64,000 nt of DNA. Source: Dysgonomonas sp. UBA7710 (GTDB lineage: Bacteria; Bacteroidota; Bacteroidia; Bacteroidales; Dysgonomonadaceae). Below the pieces are notes generated by a model. It saw only the letters and a program-made list of their open reading frames with translations. It made no database searches and had not been told where the DNA came from. The stretch is taken from positions 1 through 64,000 of the forward strand of contig NZ_DLFW01000042.1 in the NCBI RefSeq assembly GCF_002482385.1, written 5' to 3'. The translations under genes and the position numbers were made by a program. Positions 43,293-52,671 of this stretch are shown one piece after another. Positions within the stretch are counted from its first letter, which is position 1. Every line of letters starts with the position of its first letter.

Positions 43293-44062
43293 ACAGGATC
43301 AAACAACTATTCGAAAAGAAACAGAAAGATATATTATCCATATACTTTACAGCAGGATTTCCCAATCTGAACGACACCCGCGATGTTATCCGCGAACTGG
43401 AAGCCAACGGAATCGACCTTATCGAAATCGGCATCCCGTTCTCCGACCCGATGGCCGATGGCCCTACGATTCAGGATAGCGGAACGATAGCATTAAAGAA
43501 TGGCATGACGCTCAAAGTCCTGTTCAGCCAGTTGAAAGATATCCGCAAAGAGGTGGATATCCCCCTTATTATGATGGGCTACCTGAACCCCATTATGCAA
43601 TACGGATTTGAAAACTTCTGTAAACAATGTAAGGAAACCGGTATAGACGGGGCTATTATTCCCGATCTCCCTTTCAATGATTATATCAATGAATTTAAAC
43701 CCATTGCCGATAAATACGATATCAAGATAGTGATGCTTATCACACCTGAAACTTCGGAAGAACGTATCCGCCTGATAGACGAACATACCGACAGTTTTAT
43801 CTACATGGTATCATCCGCTGCGACAACAGGCGCTCAAAAGAGTTTTGACGAAAAGAAACAGGATTATTTCCGACGTATCAATTCCATGAACCTGCGTAAT
43901 CCGCGCCTTATCGGATTCGGTATTTCTAACAAAGCGACATTGGATGCGGCACAGGCAAATGCCAGTGGGGCGATCATCGGCAGCAAGTTCATTACTTTGC
44001 TGAAAGAAAGCAAAGATATAAAGGCAGCCGTTAAAGCATTGAAAGAGACATTAAATAATTAA
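43289..44062 (+). CDS. trpA: Tryptophan synthase alpha chain
   Basis: 257-residue TIM barrel that cleaves indole-3-glycerol phosphate to indole for TrpB. The catalytic Glu lies in LIEIGIPFSDPMADGPTIQ (with Asp in PMADG), followed by DGAIIPDLPFNDY and SSAATTGAQKSF; all fit the family. It closes the operon. No hairpin terminator is visible in the 60 bases before the next gene, though a TATCTTCG box there may start a separate transcript. Confidence 0.97.
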   Translation: MNRIKQLFEKKQKDILSIYFTAGFPNLNDTRDVIRELEANGIDLIEIGIPFSDPMADGPTIQDSGTIALKNGMTLKVLFSQLKDIRKEVDIPLIMMGYLNPIMQYGFENFCKQCKETGIDGAIIPDLPFNDYINEFKPIADKYDIKIVMLITPETSEERIRLIDEHTDSFIYMVSSAATTGAQKSFDEKKQDYFRRINSMNLRNPRLIGFGISNKATLDAAQANASGAIIGSKFITLLKESKDIKAAVKALKETLNN

Positions 44063-44122
44063 CAAAGAAAATTTGTATCTTCGTGGCTTAATTAATTATA
44101 ACACAACTCTTTCAAGATAAGA

Positions 44123-45733
44123 ATGTCGAAATCCATTGATTATATAAAACAGGCGGGCAACTTTCTTTACAAATACAAGTTTACCATCCTTTGCCTTGCA
44201 TACTTCTGTACAATATCCGTTCTGGCGCTATACATAGTCAGCAAGCCCGCTTTAATCAATGCATTATCGCTCATACTTGTTCTGAATATTCTGGCTAAGA
44301 CCAGATATACCCTGTGGCTGTCACTTATACTGTCCGTCATCGTCTCATTTGATGCCTATTTCGCCTTTGTCTATTCAAACCAGATGTCGATAGGTACAAT
44401 GGCGTCCATACTGGAGACAAATGCCTCGGAAGCATTCGGCGTAATGTCTGAAGCCATATTCGCCGCTTTGGGATGTCTGGCTGCAAGCACTTTCCTTATA
44501 CTGATGTCGCAGCGGGAACTGAAAGAAAGCAAATTTCCACGAAAGATATCCGTCATCCTGTTACTCGGTTACTGGATTATAATAATGCCCGCTATCTGTT
44601 ACTGGAAAGTAAAATCCCTGAAATGGGAGAATTTTATAGAGACATTTCCGGTAATCGGGACCAATGCCGTTATCGCAGCCAACTTTCCGCTTGTTTACAT
44701 CGACATCTCCACGTTCATCGCCTACCAGCACGAGAGATACCAGATGAAACAGTTCCTGAAACTGGAGAAGCGGATGCCTGCCGGAATCACTTTCGACGAA
44801 AGTAAAGATAGCCCGGAAAAGATATTCTTCATCATAGGAGAAAGCGCCTCCCGGTCACACTATTCGCTTTATGGCTACAAAGAAAAGACCAGTCCTTTTT
44901 TCGATAGTCTCGCTTTAGCTCAACCCAAAGTTCTGGATTACTACAATGCATATTCGCCCGCGTCCATTACCCGTGACGCCCTGCGTATTATCCTTTCGTT
45001 CTCCACACCAAACGATATAAAGCCATTCTTCGAGAATTTCAATATCATCGACATGGCCAATAAGGCGGGATACGAGACTATATGGCTCTCCAACCAGGAT
45101 AAGCTGGGCGAAAGTGACAGTTACATCGGCTTCGTGTCGGCAAACGCATCTCAGTCGATGTACGAGAAAGCCATTATAAGGGAAGATTTTACCCTACTCG
45201 ACCACCTGAAAGAAACATATAGGCCGGATAAAAAACAGTTCTTCGTTATTCATCTCAACGGCAGCCATGTACCCTATGGCGAACGTTACGATGATGCGGA
45301 TGAAAGAGCACTTCCCGGCAGCAAGACCAAGACCAGGGAGTATGACCGTTCAATCCATCATACCGACAGGCTGCTGCGTTCTATCTATCAGATAATGAAG
45401 CGAAACAACTCGTCTGTCCTTTATTATTTCTCCGACCATGCCGAACTGGTAGAAGGCGGAGGGCATGGAGTATTGGTAATGGACCACAACCTGTTCGATA
45501 CACCGCTGGTGACTATCAACAATAGTCCTGTCCCTGTCGATTCCATTGTGAGGCGGTATGTAGACCCTGACACTTCACTGATAAACAGTTCGAACAGTAT
45601 ATTCATCATCTCCGAAATAATGGGCTATGATGTATCTGACGAAAATGCGAAAAAAGCCGTAGAAGACGGAAAATATATCTTCCATGTGGATAAAAATGCT
45701 TACCTGTATAAAGATTTACTGCCGGGACAGTGA
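44123..45733 (+). CDS. Phosphoethanolamine transferase (EptA-like)
   Basis: 536 residues. Five transmembrane helices in the first 165 residues are followed by an alkaline phosphatase/sulfatase-fold domain. The metal-binding GESASRSHYSLYGY (Glu240) and the likely nucleophile Thr283 in SPASITRDA match the usual positions. The FYFSDH-like motif (YYFSDHAELVEGGGHG) carries the second metal-site Asp and His. Enzymes of this type add phosphoethanolamine to lipid A phosphates or other glycans, which lowers negative charge and can reduce polymyxin binding. The exact acceptor is not known. It lies just after the trp operon but probably has its own weak promoter near 44076. Confidence 0.8.
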   Translation: MSKSIDYIKQAGNFLYKYKFTILCLAYFCTISVLALYIVSKPALINALSLILVLNILAKTRYTLWLSLILSVIVSFDAYFAFVYSNQMSIGTMASILETNASEAFGVMSEAIFAALGCLAASTFLILMSQRELKESKFPRKISVILLLGYWIIIMPAICYWKVKSLKWENFIETFPVIGTNAVIAANFPLVYIDISTFIAYQHERYQMKQFLKLEKRMPAGITFDESKDSPEKIFFIIGESASRSHYSLYGYKEKTSPFFDSLALAQPKVLDYYNAYSPASITRDALRIILSFSTPNDIKPFFENFNIIDMANKAGYETIWLSNQDKLGESDSYIGFVSANASQSMYEKAIIREDFTLLDHLKETYRPDKKQFFVIHLNGSHVPYGERYDDADERALPGSKTKTREYDRSIHHTDRLLRSIYQIMKRNNSSVLYYFSDHAELVEGGGHGVLVMDHNLFDTPLVTINNSPVPVDSIVRRYVDPDTSLINSSNSIFIISEIMGYDVSDENAKKAVEDGKYIFHVDKNAYLYKDLLPGQ

Positions 45734-46194
45734 ACTGAGAGCAGTAAATAGCCTGTGACTGTTAAAAGGTAACAAAGGTAACATCTATTTCAGCTTTTAG
45801 CTGATAGCTATTAGCCGTTAGCCGAAGCTATCGCACAAGAGACTTTACAGTCATCAGTCAACAACTGGTAAGATATAAAAACTTTGCGCCTTTGCGTCTT
45901 TGCGTGAAACAAAATAAAATGCGAGCAACTTGTAACTTTATTTAAAAAAGGTAACAAAGGTAACAGAAATATCAGTCAACAGTTATCTGTTATCAGTTAA
46001 CAACTTGTATCTCGTTTCTTGTTTACTTGTAACTCGTAACTCGTAACTGCCCGAAGGGCACAGTAACTCGTAACTGCTTTAATCAATACGTCAAAGAGCC
46101 ATCAGCTAAATAATATAGATAAAGTTCTTTCAAAAAAGTAGGGACGAATTTCGATTCGCCCCTACAATGTGTATATCATTCTCTTCCAAAAACC
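45734..46194. repeat. Repeat-rich gap between the phosphoethanolamine transferase and relA
   Basis: Contains most modules of the dispersed family in one place: AAAAGGTAACAAAGGTAAC (45764-45782 and 45946-45964), TTTTAGCTGATAGCTATTAG (45797-45816), a CAGTCATCAGTCAACAACTG to TTTGCGCCTTTGCGTCTTTG block (45851-45915), ATCAGTTAACAACTTGTATC (45993-46012) and TAACTCGTAACTGCCCGAAG (46040-46059). The order B, F, then A or D resembles the gap before recF. No gene or terminator is evident. Confidence 0.75.
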
Positions 46195-48408
46195 TCAACT
46201 CAACCGGCTCACTTCTTTTACCCCTTTCACTGTTTTGAGTTTCTTTATCAGGCCATTCAGCATATCCGTATTATTCAGCATTACGGATATACTTCCATGA
46301 AAGAGTCCATCGTTGGAATCTATACTGATAGAGCGCATGCTGATGCCCGATTCCTTGGAAATTATGGATGTCAGGTTATTAATAATACCGATGTCATCGT
46401 TTCCTATCACGCGAAGTGTAACCGTATAAGTAGAACCCGATTTTCCCGACCATCGGGCAGGGATAACCCTGTATGCGAAACGCGAAAACATATCGTGAGC
46501 ATTCGGACAGTTCTTGCGGTGTATTTTTATTCCCTGCGAAGACACAAAACCGAATATGTCATCCCCGTAAATAGGATTACAACATTTGGCCAGCTTATAA
46601 TCCACACCTGTAAGGTTTTTGTCGAGTATAAGTTCCTCTTTGCTTAATGTCTCCTTTGCTATTTCCAGACTCTGAGGAATATAATTCTCCGCGCTGACCG
46701 CTTCATGCTTATCATGCTGTTCGGTTTCTTTTTTCTCCAGATCTATATATTGGTCTATCACCGAATTTATATCGAGGCTCTCTTCCGCTATCTTTATATA
46801 AAAATCGGTGATGGTCTTAAAGCCGAGCTTCTTTATCATCCGCATCATTATCGACTCGTTGATTTCTATCTTACGATTTTTAACACGTCGCTTGAGCATC
46901 TCCTTCGCTATTTCCACCTGTTTGTTGGCCTCTTCTTTCAGGCTCTGGCGAATCTTATTTTTCGCTTTGGAGGTAGTGACAAAGTTTAGCCAGTCTTGTT
47001 TCGGCGACTGGTTAGGAGAAGTAACTATTTCTATCTGGTCCCCGTTCTTGAGCTTATGGCGGATAGATACATTCTTTCCATTCACTTTTCCCGATACACA
47101 GGTAGAACCTATACGGGAGTGGATGGCAAAGGCAAAATCGAGGATGGTAGCCCCATATGGCAGTTTATGCAAATCGCCTTTGGGCGTGAATACATAAATC
47201 TCCTCATCGTAAAGATCCAATTTGAAATTCTCAAGTTTCTCCCCCGAATCCAGGTTCTTATTCTCCAGCATTTCCCTGAGGCTGGTCAGCCAGTCATCCA
47301 TCTTCGACTGGCTTTTCACTCCCTTATATTTCCAGTGGGCAGCAAGTCCGCGCTCGGCTATTTCATCCATTCTCTTAGTCCGGATCTGCACCTCTACCCA
47401 GCGTGATTCGGGCCCCATAACTGTGGTGTGTAATGATTCGTAACCATTACTTTTCGGGATGGATAGCCAGTCTTTGAGCCGTTTCGGATTAGGTGTGTAC
47501 ATATCCGTCACAATGGAGTAAACCTGCCAGCATTCGGCCTTTTCCTTTTCCATCTCCGAGTTAAGGATGATACGGATAGCAAAGAGGTCGTAAATAGATT
47601 CGAAGTCTATCTTCTGCTTCTTCAGCTTATTATTGATGGACGAAATGGATTTCACCCGTCCTTTTATGTCATATTTCAGCCCTGTTTCCTTCAGTTTGGC
47701 ATCTATGGGCTGAATAAATTCCGCGATGTATTTATCACGCGCATCCTTACTCTCACTCAATTTGCTGAGGATATAATCATAAGCTTCACGGTCGGTATAT
47801 TTCAGATAGAGGTCTTCGAGTTCGGTCTTTATATTATACAGCCCCAGTTTATGAGCCAAAGGAGTATACAGATACGAAACTTCTATGGCAAGTTTTAAAC
47901 GATACTGTTCGCTGTACTTCTCGGCACATCTTATTTTATGCAGGCGGCTGGCAATCTTGATAAGGATTACCCGCATATCTTCGGCTAATGAGATCAGCAA
48001 TTTTATATAATTGTCCGAAGCCATCGCCGATTCACTCATCTCCAGCGCATTTACCTTTTTCAGCCCGGTAACGATATCGGCGATATCCTGACCGAAAAGT
48101 TTTTTTACTTCGGCATCTGTAATTATTTTATGAACAACCGGACGGTAAAGAATCAGCGCGATTATGGACGCGCTCTTCAGACCCAGTTCTTCCATCAGTA
48201 TGATGCTCGTACTTACAGTAAGATCCGTTATACTACCTATTTTTTCATCCTTTTGATAGACGTTTTCCGACATGGCCCTCTTTACCACCGAGCGAAGTTT
48301 TTTCAGTTCTTCGGCCGTAAGGTTTGCCGTCAGGCCTTTTACCAGTCTCTTAAACTTGGAATAGGTCAGTCCATCTGCATTATATGTAGGGTTATTGTTA
48401 TTATCCAT
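46195..48408 (-). CDS. relA: RelA/SpoT-family (p)ppGpp synthetase with inactive hydrolase domain
   Basis: 737 residues. The N-terminal HD-like region (about 55-180) has the fold pattern (IGSITDLTVSTSIILMEELG; LFGQDIADIVTGLKKV) but lacks the HDVVEDT motif (it reads ALILYRPVVHK) and the later Asp (IASRLHKIRC for LADRLHNMRT). (p)ppGpp hydrolysis should therefore be lost. The synthetase domain is intact, with IYDLFAIRIIL, SNGYESLHTTVMGP and EVQIRTKRMDEIAERG. TGS (VFTPKGDLHKLPYGATILDFAFAIH) and C-terminal zinc-finger (CCNPIYGDDI) and ACT domains follow. It is thus expected to be a synthetase-only RelA, with a separate SpoT elsewhere. It is transcribed leftward. Confidence 0.9.
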   Translation of the reverse strand: MDNNNNPTYNADGLTYSKFKRLVKGLTANLTAEELKKLRSVVKRAMSENVYQKDEKIGSITDLTVSTSIILMEELGLKSASIIALILYRPVVHKIITDAEVKKLFGQDIADIVTGLKKVNALEMSESAMASDNYIKLLISLAEDMRVILIKIASRLHKIRCAEKYSEQYRLKLAIEVSYLYTPLAHKLGLYNIKTELEDLYLKYTDREAYDYILSKLSESKDARDKYIAEFIQPIDAKLKETGLKYDIKGRVKSISSINNKLKKQKIDFESIYDLFAIRIILNSEMEKEKAECWQVYSIVTDMYTPNPKRLKDWLSIPKSNGYESLHTTVMGPESRWVEVQIRTKRMDEIAERGLAAHWKYKGVKSQSKMDDWLTSLREMLENKNLDSGEKLENFKLDLYDEEIYVFTPKGDLHKLPYGATILDFAFAIHSRIGSTCVSGKVNGKNVSIRHKLKNGDQIEIVTSPNQSPKQDWLNFVTTSKAKNKIRQSLKEEANKQVEIAKEMLKRRVKNRKIEINESIMMRMIKKLGFKTITDFYIKIAEESLDINSVIDQYIDLEKKETEQHDKHEAVSAENYIPQSLEIAKETLSKEELILDKNLTGVDYKLAKCCNPIYGDDIFGFVSSQGIKIHRKNCPNAHDMFSRFAYRVIPARWSGKSGSTYTVTLRVIGNDDIGIINNLTSIISKESGISMRSISIDSNDGLFHGSISVMLNNTDMLNGLIKKLKTVKGVKEVSRLS

Positions 48409-48602
48409 TGCTTTGTGCTGCTTATATCTGTTTAAAGGGATAATACATTATTCTTGATAATCGGGTGTAAAATTAATTCTTTTCTGATACTATAACGCCT
48501 TTTTAGACCGGATGTTTTTATTTTTCTCAATTTGGTTAGCATTAAGCAACAGAAAATCAGGCAAAGCATATTAAGTAAATGATAATAATAATTATTGTCG
48601 CC

Positions 48603-48707
48603 TTTGTCATTTTGAACGAAGTGAAAAATCTCTTGTGTAATAAGGAACGAGATTCTTCGTTTTACTCAGAAACAACGTTCGGCAGAGCAAAGCGGAGCCA
48701 ATGACAA
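48603..48707. mobile_element. Second copy of the GTCAT...ATGAC element
   Basis: Starts TTTGTCATTTTGAACGAAGT and ends GGAGCCAATGACAAA, so the ends are inverted. The segment ACTCAGAAACAACGTTCGGC (48664-48683) and what follows are almost identical to the nested element at 26107-26234. It has an internal palindrome (AATCTC...GAGATT). It is non-coding. Confidence 0.7.
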
Positions 48708-48845
48708 ACGAGAATATACAACATTATATTCTTTTTACTACTTAACTTTGTCATGCAACAAATAAGAGTTGTGAAAGGAAATTAATTTAATATAACAACC
48801 CGGTAAAAAAAAGGATTAAAATCAAGACAGAACTATACTTAGGGC

Positions 48846-48853
48846 TATTTTTG
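48846..48853 (+). promoter_or_regulatory. -7 box upstream of the small membrane protein
   Basis: TATTTTTG matches TAnnTTTG, 40 bases before the start codon. No -33 TTG is obvious. Confidence 0.45.
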
Positions 48854-48893
48854 TATAGAATTAATTATTATCTGAAAATAAAGAATTTACAAT

Positions 48894-49505
48894 ATGAAAT
48901 CGAACGATTACGAAAAACTGGAAAAAGACTATAGTTTCAAAAAAAGCTATCTTACCAATACCCCATGGTGGAAAAATATACTGATGGTTGCACCTGTATG
49001 CCTCCTGTTTGTCGGATTGGCCGGCATACTGTACTTATTTAATCTCGACAAACTCGTATCGTGGTATATTATCCCTTACCTGTTGCTCTTTGTTGTAGGT
49101 ACCATATTGCTAAAAGCGATAAAGAAGCATATACAAAAAACAGCAATCAACAAACCGGACTCTTTCCTGATCTGCCTGGCCAAACCTATCGGGGAAAAAG
49201 ACGGATATACTTATGCCGCATTTGTAAAAGACAGCCACAGGCACAATAAATATTATATCGCAAACGAAATAAAAGATATATCTCCGGATGATATTGTAAA
49301 TGACTATAATGAACCATTCAGAAAAAAGACAGTGCTGATTCATAATGACGAGACTGGTTCCGGTCTATATATAAGGGCATTTCTCAACAGGGATCTGAAC
49401 AGGCGGAGTTCGACATGGCGCGAGGATGAACTTATCCCTGTATTGTATATCGATGATAAATACACGTTTATAATAAAAAAGAAAGATCTGGTAATTGCCG
49501 GCTAG
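48894..49505 (+). CDS. Two-helix membrane protein of unknown function
   Basis: 203 residues. A charged N-terminus precedes two transmembrane helices (about residues 28-49 and 56-76). A soluble C-terminal domain with Lys, Asp and Tyr residues follows (GYTYAAFVKDSHRHNKYYIANEI). I do not recognise the family. It lies between a repeat element and an inverted-repeat element and is transcribed away from relA. There are no catalytic motifs. Confidence 0.5.
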   Translation: MKSNDYEKLEKDYSFKKSYLTNTPWWKNILMVAPVCLLFVGLAGILYLFNLDKLVSWYIIPYLLLFVVGTILLKAIKKHIQKTAINKPDSFLICLAKPIGEKDGYTYAAFVKDSHRHNKYYIANEIKDISPDDIVNDYNEPFRKKTVLIHNDETGSGLYIRAFLNRDLNRRSSTWREDELIPVLYIDDKYTFIIKKKDLVIAG

Positions 49506-49553
49506 TTACCAAATCTTCTGAAAACTCATAACTCATAATTTATGCGAATTAGT

Positions 49554-49688
49554 AGTTGAGTTTTAACGTTGAATTATTATCGACTACACTTCGTTCCGTC
49601 AGAATGTTCATTTTGGCATTGCCCAAAACGAACACAAGCAATCTCTGATTGCGCGTAGCAGAAAATAATCCAACGTTAAAACTCAACT
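49554..49688. mobile_element. MITE-like element with 25-bp inverted ends
   Basis: AGTTGAGTTTTAACGTTG at the left and CAACGTTAAAACTCAACT at the right match as reverse complements and extend to 25 bp with one mismatch (49554-49578 and 49664-49688). The inside contains TTGGCATTGCCCAAAACGAA and GCGTAGCAG. A degenerate copy is visible at 57793-57852. It is non-coding. Confidence 0.65.
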
Positions 49689-49766
49689 GACGATTCTCAT
49701 AGATAATTAATAGTTAGTTGAAAGTCAGATTCTTCTCTACTCGTGTCTTGTCTACTTATAGCTTCA

Positions 49767-50441
49767 TTATATCTTTACACCCAGCGAAAGATAAACACTA
49801 TTGTTTCTCACTTTGAGATTATCATTTAACATCTCTCTTTTCCATATTCGGGTAAAGCCCGTATCAGAACCGATAATGAAAACGAATCTCGATAGCTCTG
49901 CTTGTAATTCTATCCCTAGTCCTACATCGGGTCTGTTCCATAGCCCGTCACCGGCAAAAGTATTGCCTTTGTTACTTTCGGGAGTGCCGTCGAGCGTAGT
50001 CAGCGTGGTCTTTCCTGCTACTCCGTAAGCTACATACGGCCCCATGGCAAAGCCGAAATGGGTATTGTTTGGGAAGTTGAACTTATATGTGAAATAGATA
50101 GGCAGCTGGATATACATTGCCTCCATTTTTGCTTCCATATTTCCCATGGTAGTGGACAGTCTGTTTACTTTAGCCCCTTTGGTGGTGAAGCTAAGCCCTG
50201 TCTGTAAATAAACATCGTTGCCTAAAGTTATATCGGCAATGCCTCCGAAGTTATATCCGAACCTGACTTTTCCGCTCTTGAACCCGTATTCGTTTTTCCA
50301 TGCCGAAACATTGGAGAGATTCATTCCTCCCCTTATCTGAAAGGTGACATACTTTTGTTTTTCTACGAAGAATTGCGCATTTGTATTGCCGCTTATCAGT
50401 ATTATAATTGAAATAATCAGTAGCCTCAAGGATGTTTTCAT
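49767..50441 (-). CDS. Outer membrane beta-barrel protein (porin-like)
   Basis: 224 residues with a signal peptide (cleavage near NTNAQ, residue 22). The mature protein is a beta-barrel with alternating strands such as YVTFQIRGGMNLSNVSAW, DVYLQTGLSFTTKGAKVNRL and VFIIGSDTGFTRIWKRE, and ends with the barrel-closing NSVYLSLGVKI, as in PorT/OmpX-like Bacteroidota proteins. Its role is probably structural or in transport. It lies 63 bases downstream of dnaG on the same strand. Confidence 0.75.
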   Translation of the reverse strand: MKTSLRLLIISIIILISGNTNAQFFVEKQKYVTFQIRGGMNLSNVSAWKNEYGFKSGKVRFGYNFGGIADITLGNDVYLQTGLSFTTKGAKVNRLSTTMGNMEAKMEAMYIQLPIYFTYKFNFPNNTHFGFAMGPYVAYGVAGKTTLTTLDGTPESNKGNTFAGDGLWNRPDVGLGIELQAELSRFVFIIGSDTGFTRIWKREMLNDNLKVRNNSVYLSLGVKI

Positions 50442-50504
50442 AGGAATTCTTTTACGTTTTTTTTATATAGTAACGATATAGTGCTTGCGTTATTATCCGG
50501 TTAA

Positions 50505-52502
50505 TTACCACCTCAGGATGATCCGTTCTCCCAGAGCCTTTGCCAGTGCTTTTTTTACTTCTTCCAATTCTTTTATCTGCTGCATCAGTTCTATGGCCGT
50601 GTCCCAGTTTCCTTCTTTTTGTTTGACAGCCATTTCATCTTTTATCTCCTTTATCTTCTTGGTTATGTATGCATTCTTCAACTCTGTGACTATGCGTGGA
50701 ACATCTTTTCCCAAATGCTTTTCTTCGGCAAGGGGTGTGTCTTCCTTTTTTGCATTTTCTCCGAATTGCTTGATATGCAGTTTGCTTAGCTGATACCTGT
50801 CGCTAACCAGTTCGGCCGCTATCTTGCTAACCTGCGCATCAGTGTGTGCCAAAAAATAGCGGGCAGGAATAAACGTCTCATCTACCGATCGTTCTATCGC
50901 TTCTTCCAGCATCAGTGTATAGAGAGGGTTGGTAAACCAGAAGCCGTCGCGCTGAAGGTCGAATTTTACCCAGTCTATTACAGTAGTAGGCATATCGCCG
51001 GTAACAGGGTTTGTTTCGCCTCCTTCCAGTATTATTTCCATTCCGAAGCGGACTATGTAGTAAAGTATAGCCAGTTCGAATTTGTCTATCGGTGTTTTCT
51101 TTACTACCGTTTTATTGTGGATTATCGGTTGCGACAAGTCATTGTTGACAGCCCGCATTTCCTCTTCCATTTTTTGCGGGGCTGTTTTTTCCAGATAGGC
51201 CAGGCGCTTCTTTGTCACTTCCTGTACCAGAATGCGCTCATCTACATCCAGCAGTATGCTGCAATCCTTGATGTAGACCGTTCGTATAATATTGTCGGGT
51301 ATAATGGAAATACTGTTTACTATATCGGAAATAAGGGCGGCTCGCTTAATAGGGTCATTTCCGGCTTCTTCGAGTAATAGCTTTGTCTTGAAACGAATGA
51401 AATCGACTTCGTTGGCTTTGATATAGTTCGTCAGCGATTCCGCATTTTGTTTCTTGGCAAAGGAGTCCGGGTCTTCGCCGTCAGGCAGCAGTATTACTTT
51501 GATATTCATGCCGTCTTCGAGAAGCAGGTCTATTCCCCGTAATGCCGCTTTTATTCCCGCGGCGTCACCGTCATAAATAACAGTGACATTGTCCGTGAAG
51601 CGGTGAATCAGCCGTATTTGCCCGTTTGTCAATGCTGTCCCCGAAGATGCGACAACGTTTTCTATTCCTGCCTGATGCATGGAAATAACATCGGTATAAC
51701 CTTCTACCAGATAGCAGCAGTCGGCTTTGGTTATGGCCTGCTTAGCGAAGAAAATGCCGTATAGTTCATTCCCTTTATGGTATATCTCGCTTTCGGGTGA
51801 ATTGACATATTTACCTGTATTCTCCGCTTTTTTGAGGATGCGTCCACCAAAAGCGATTACTTTTCCCGATAATGTATGTACGGGGAACATGACACGGCCG
51901 CGGAAACGGTCTATGAGGTAATTATTATTCTCCCCTTTTATAGTGAGTCCCGTTTTTACCAGATAGTCTTCTTTATAACCATTCTTCAAGGCATCCTGCG
52001 TGAATGCGTCCCTTTGCTCGAGACTATATCCAAGCTGGAATTTCTCAATAATGTCTTCCCTGAAACCACGCTCTTTGAAGTAGCTTAATCCGATGGATTT
52101 ACCTTCGATATGGTTGTGGAGAGTGTTGACGAAATAGTCGCGGGCATAATCATTGAGAATGAAAAGGCTTTCACGCTCATTGTATGCCTGTTTCTGCTCA
52201 TCGGTGAATTCGCGTTCCTGTATCTCTATATTATATTTCCTGGCCAGATACTTTAATGCTTCGTAGTATGAAAGTTGTTCATGCTTCATTATGAAGTGAA
52301 CAGCCGTGCCCCCTTCGCCGCAGGCAAAGCATTTGCAAATATTTTTGGCAGGAGAAACGTAAAACGATGGTGTTTTATCTGTATGGAAAGGGCATAAGCC
52401 CACATAGTTTATCCCCCTTCGTTTGAGGGTGACAAACTGCGACACTACATCAACGATCTGAGCAGCGTCCATTATACGGTCTATTGTACCTTGGTCTATC
52501 AT
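50505..52502 (-). CDS. dnaG: DNA primase DnaG
   Basis: 665 residues. It starts with the zinc-binding domain (CPFHTDKTPSFYVSPAKNIC, then KCFACGEGG near residue 60), followed by the TOPRIM core with LVEGYTDVISMHQAG and YDGDAAGIKAALRG. The C-terminal helicase-binding domain of about 200 residues is present. The enzyme makes RNA primers at the fork. It starts divergently from pyrG, with 169 bases between the two start codons, and the OMP gene follows it. Confidence 0.95.
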   Translation of the reverse strand: MIDQGTIDRIMDAAQIVDVVSQFVTLKRRGINYVGLCPFHTDKTPSFYVSPAKNICKCFACGEGGTAVHFIMKHEQLSYYEALKYLARKYNIEIQEREFTDEQKQAYNERESLFILNDYARDYFVNTLHNHIEGKSIGLSYFKERGFREDIIEKFQLGYSLEQRDAFTQDALKNGYKEDYLVKTGLTIKGENNNYLIDRFRGRVMFPVHTLSGKVIAFGGRILKKAENTGKYVNSPESEIYHKGNELYGIFFAKQAITKADCCYLVEGYTDVISMHQAGIENVVASSGTALTNGQIRLIHRFTDNVTVIYDGDAAGIKAALRGIDLLLEDGMNIKVILLPDGEDPDSFAKKQNAESLTNYIKANEVDFIRFKTKLLLEEAGNDPIKRAALISDIVNSISIIPDNIIRTVYIKDCSILLDVDERILVQEVTKKRLAYLEKTAPQKMEEEMRAVNNDLSQPIIHNKTVVKKTPIDKFELAILYYIVRFGMEIILEGGETNPVTGDMPTTVIDWVKFDLQRDGFWFTNPLYTLMLEEAIERSVDETFIPARYFLAHTDAQVSKIAAELVSDRYQLSKLHIKQFGENAKKEDTPLAEEKHLGKDVPRIVTELKNAYITKKIKEIKDEMAVKQKEGNWDTAIELMQQIKELEEVKKALAKALGERIILRW

Positions 52503-52621
52503 GATTTTTACTGCTACGAAAGTAATAAAAATATCCCGATGAAGATATTTAATTTATGTGAATAGGATTCTTAATGGTTACTGTTAGATAAAAATTAAAC
52601 AATGTATCTAAATATTTTTTG

Positions 52622-52629
52622 TACTTTTG
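52622..52629 (+). promoter_or_regulatory. -7 box of pyrG
   Basis: TACTTTTG matches TAnnTTTG, 42 bases before the GTG start of pyrG. No TTG lies at the usual distance. A TACTTTCG-like box on the minus strand (52517-52524) could serve dnaG. Confidence 0.5.
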
Positions 52630-52671
52630 TGCTTTCTTTTTAGAGTCTAAAAAAATATAAAACGAAAAGTC

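Larger units (their letters stand above)
48409..48893. repeat. Gap upstream of relA with a MITE-like element
   Basis: Apart from the element at 48603-48707, this region contains only a -7 box for the membrane protein gene (48846-48853). No open frame is evident. Confidence 0.5.
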
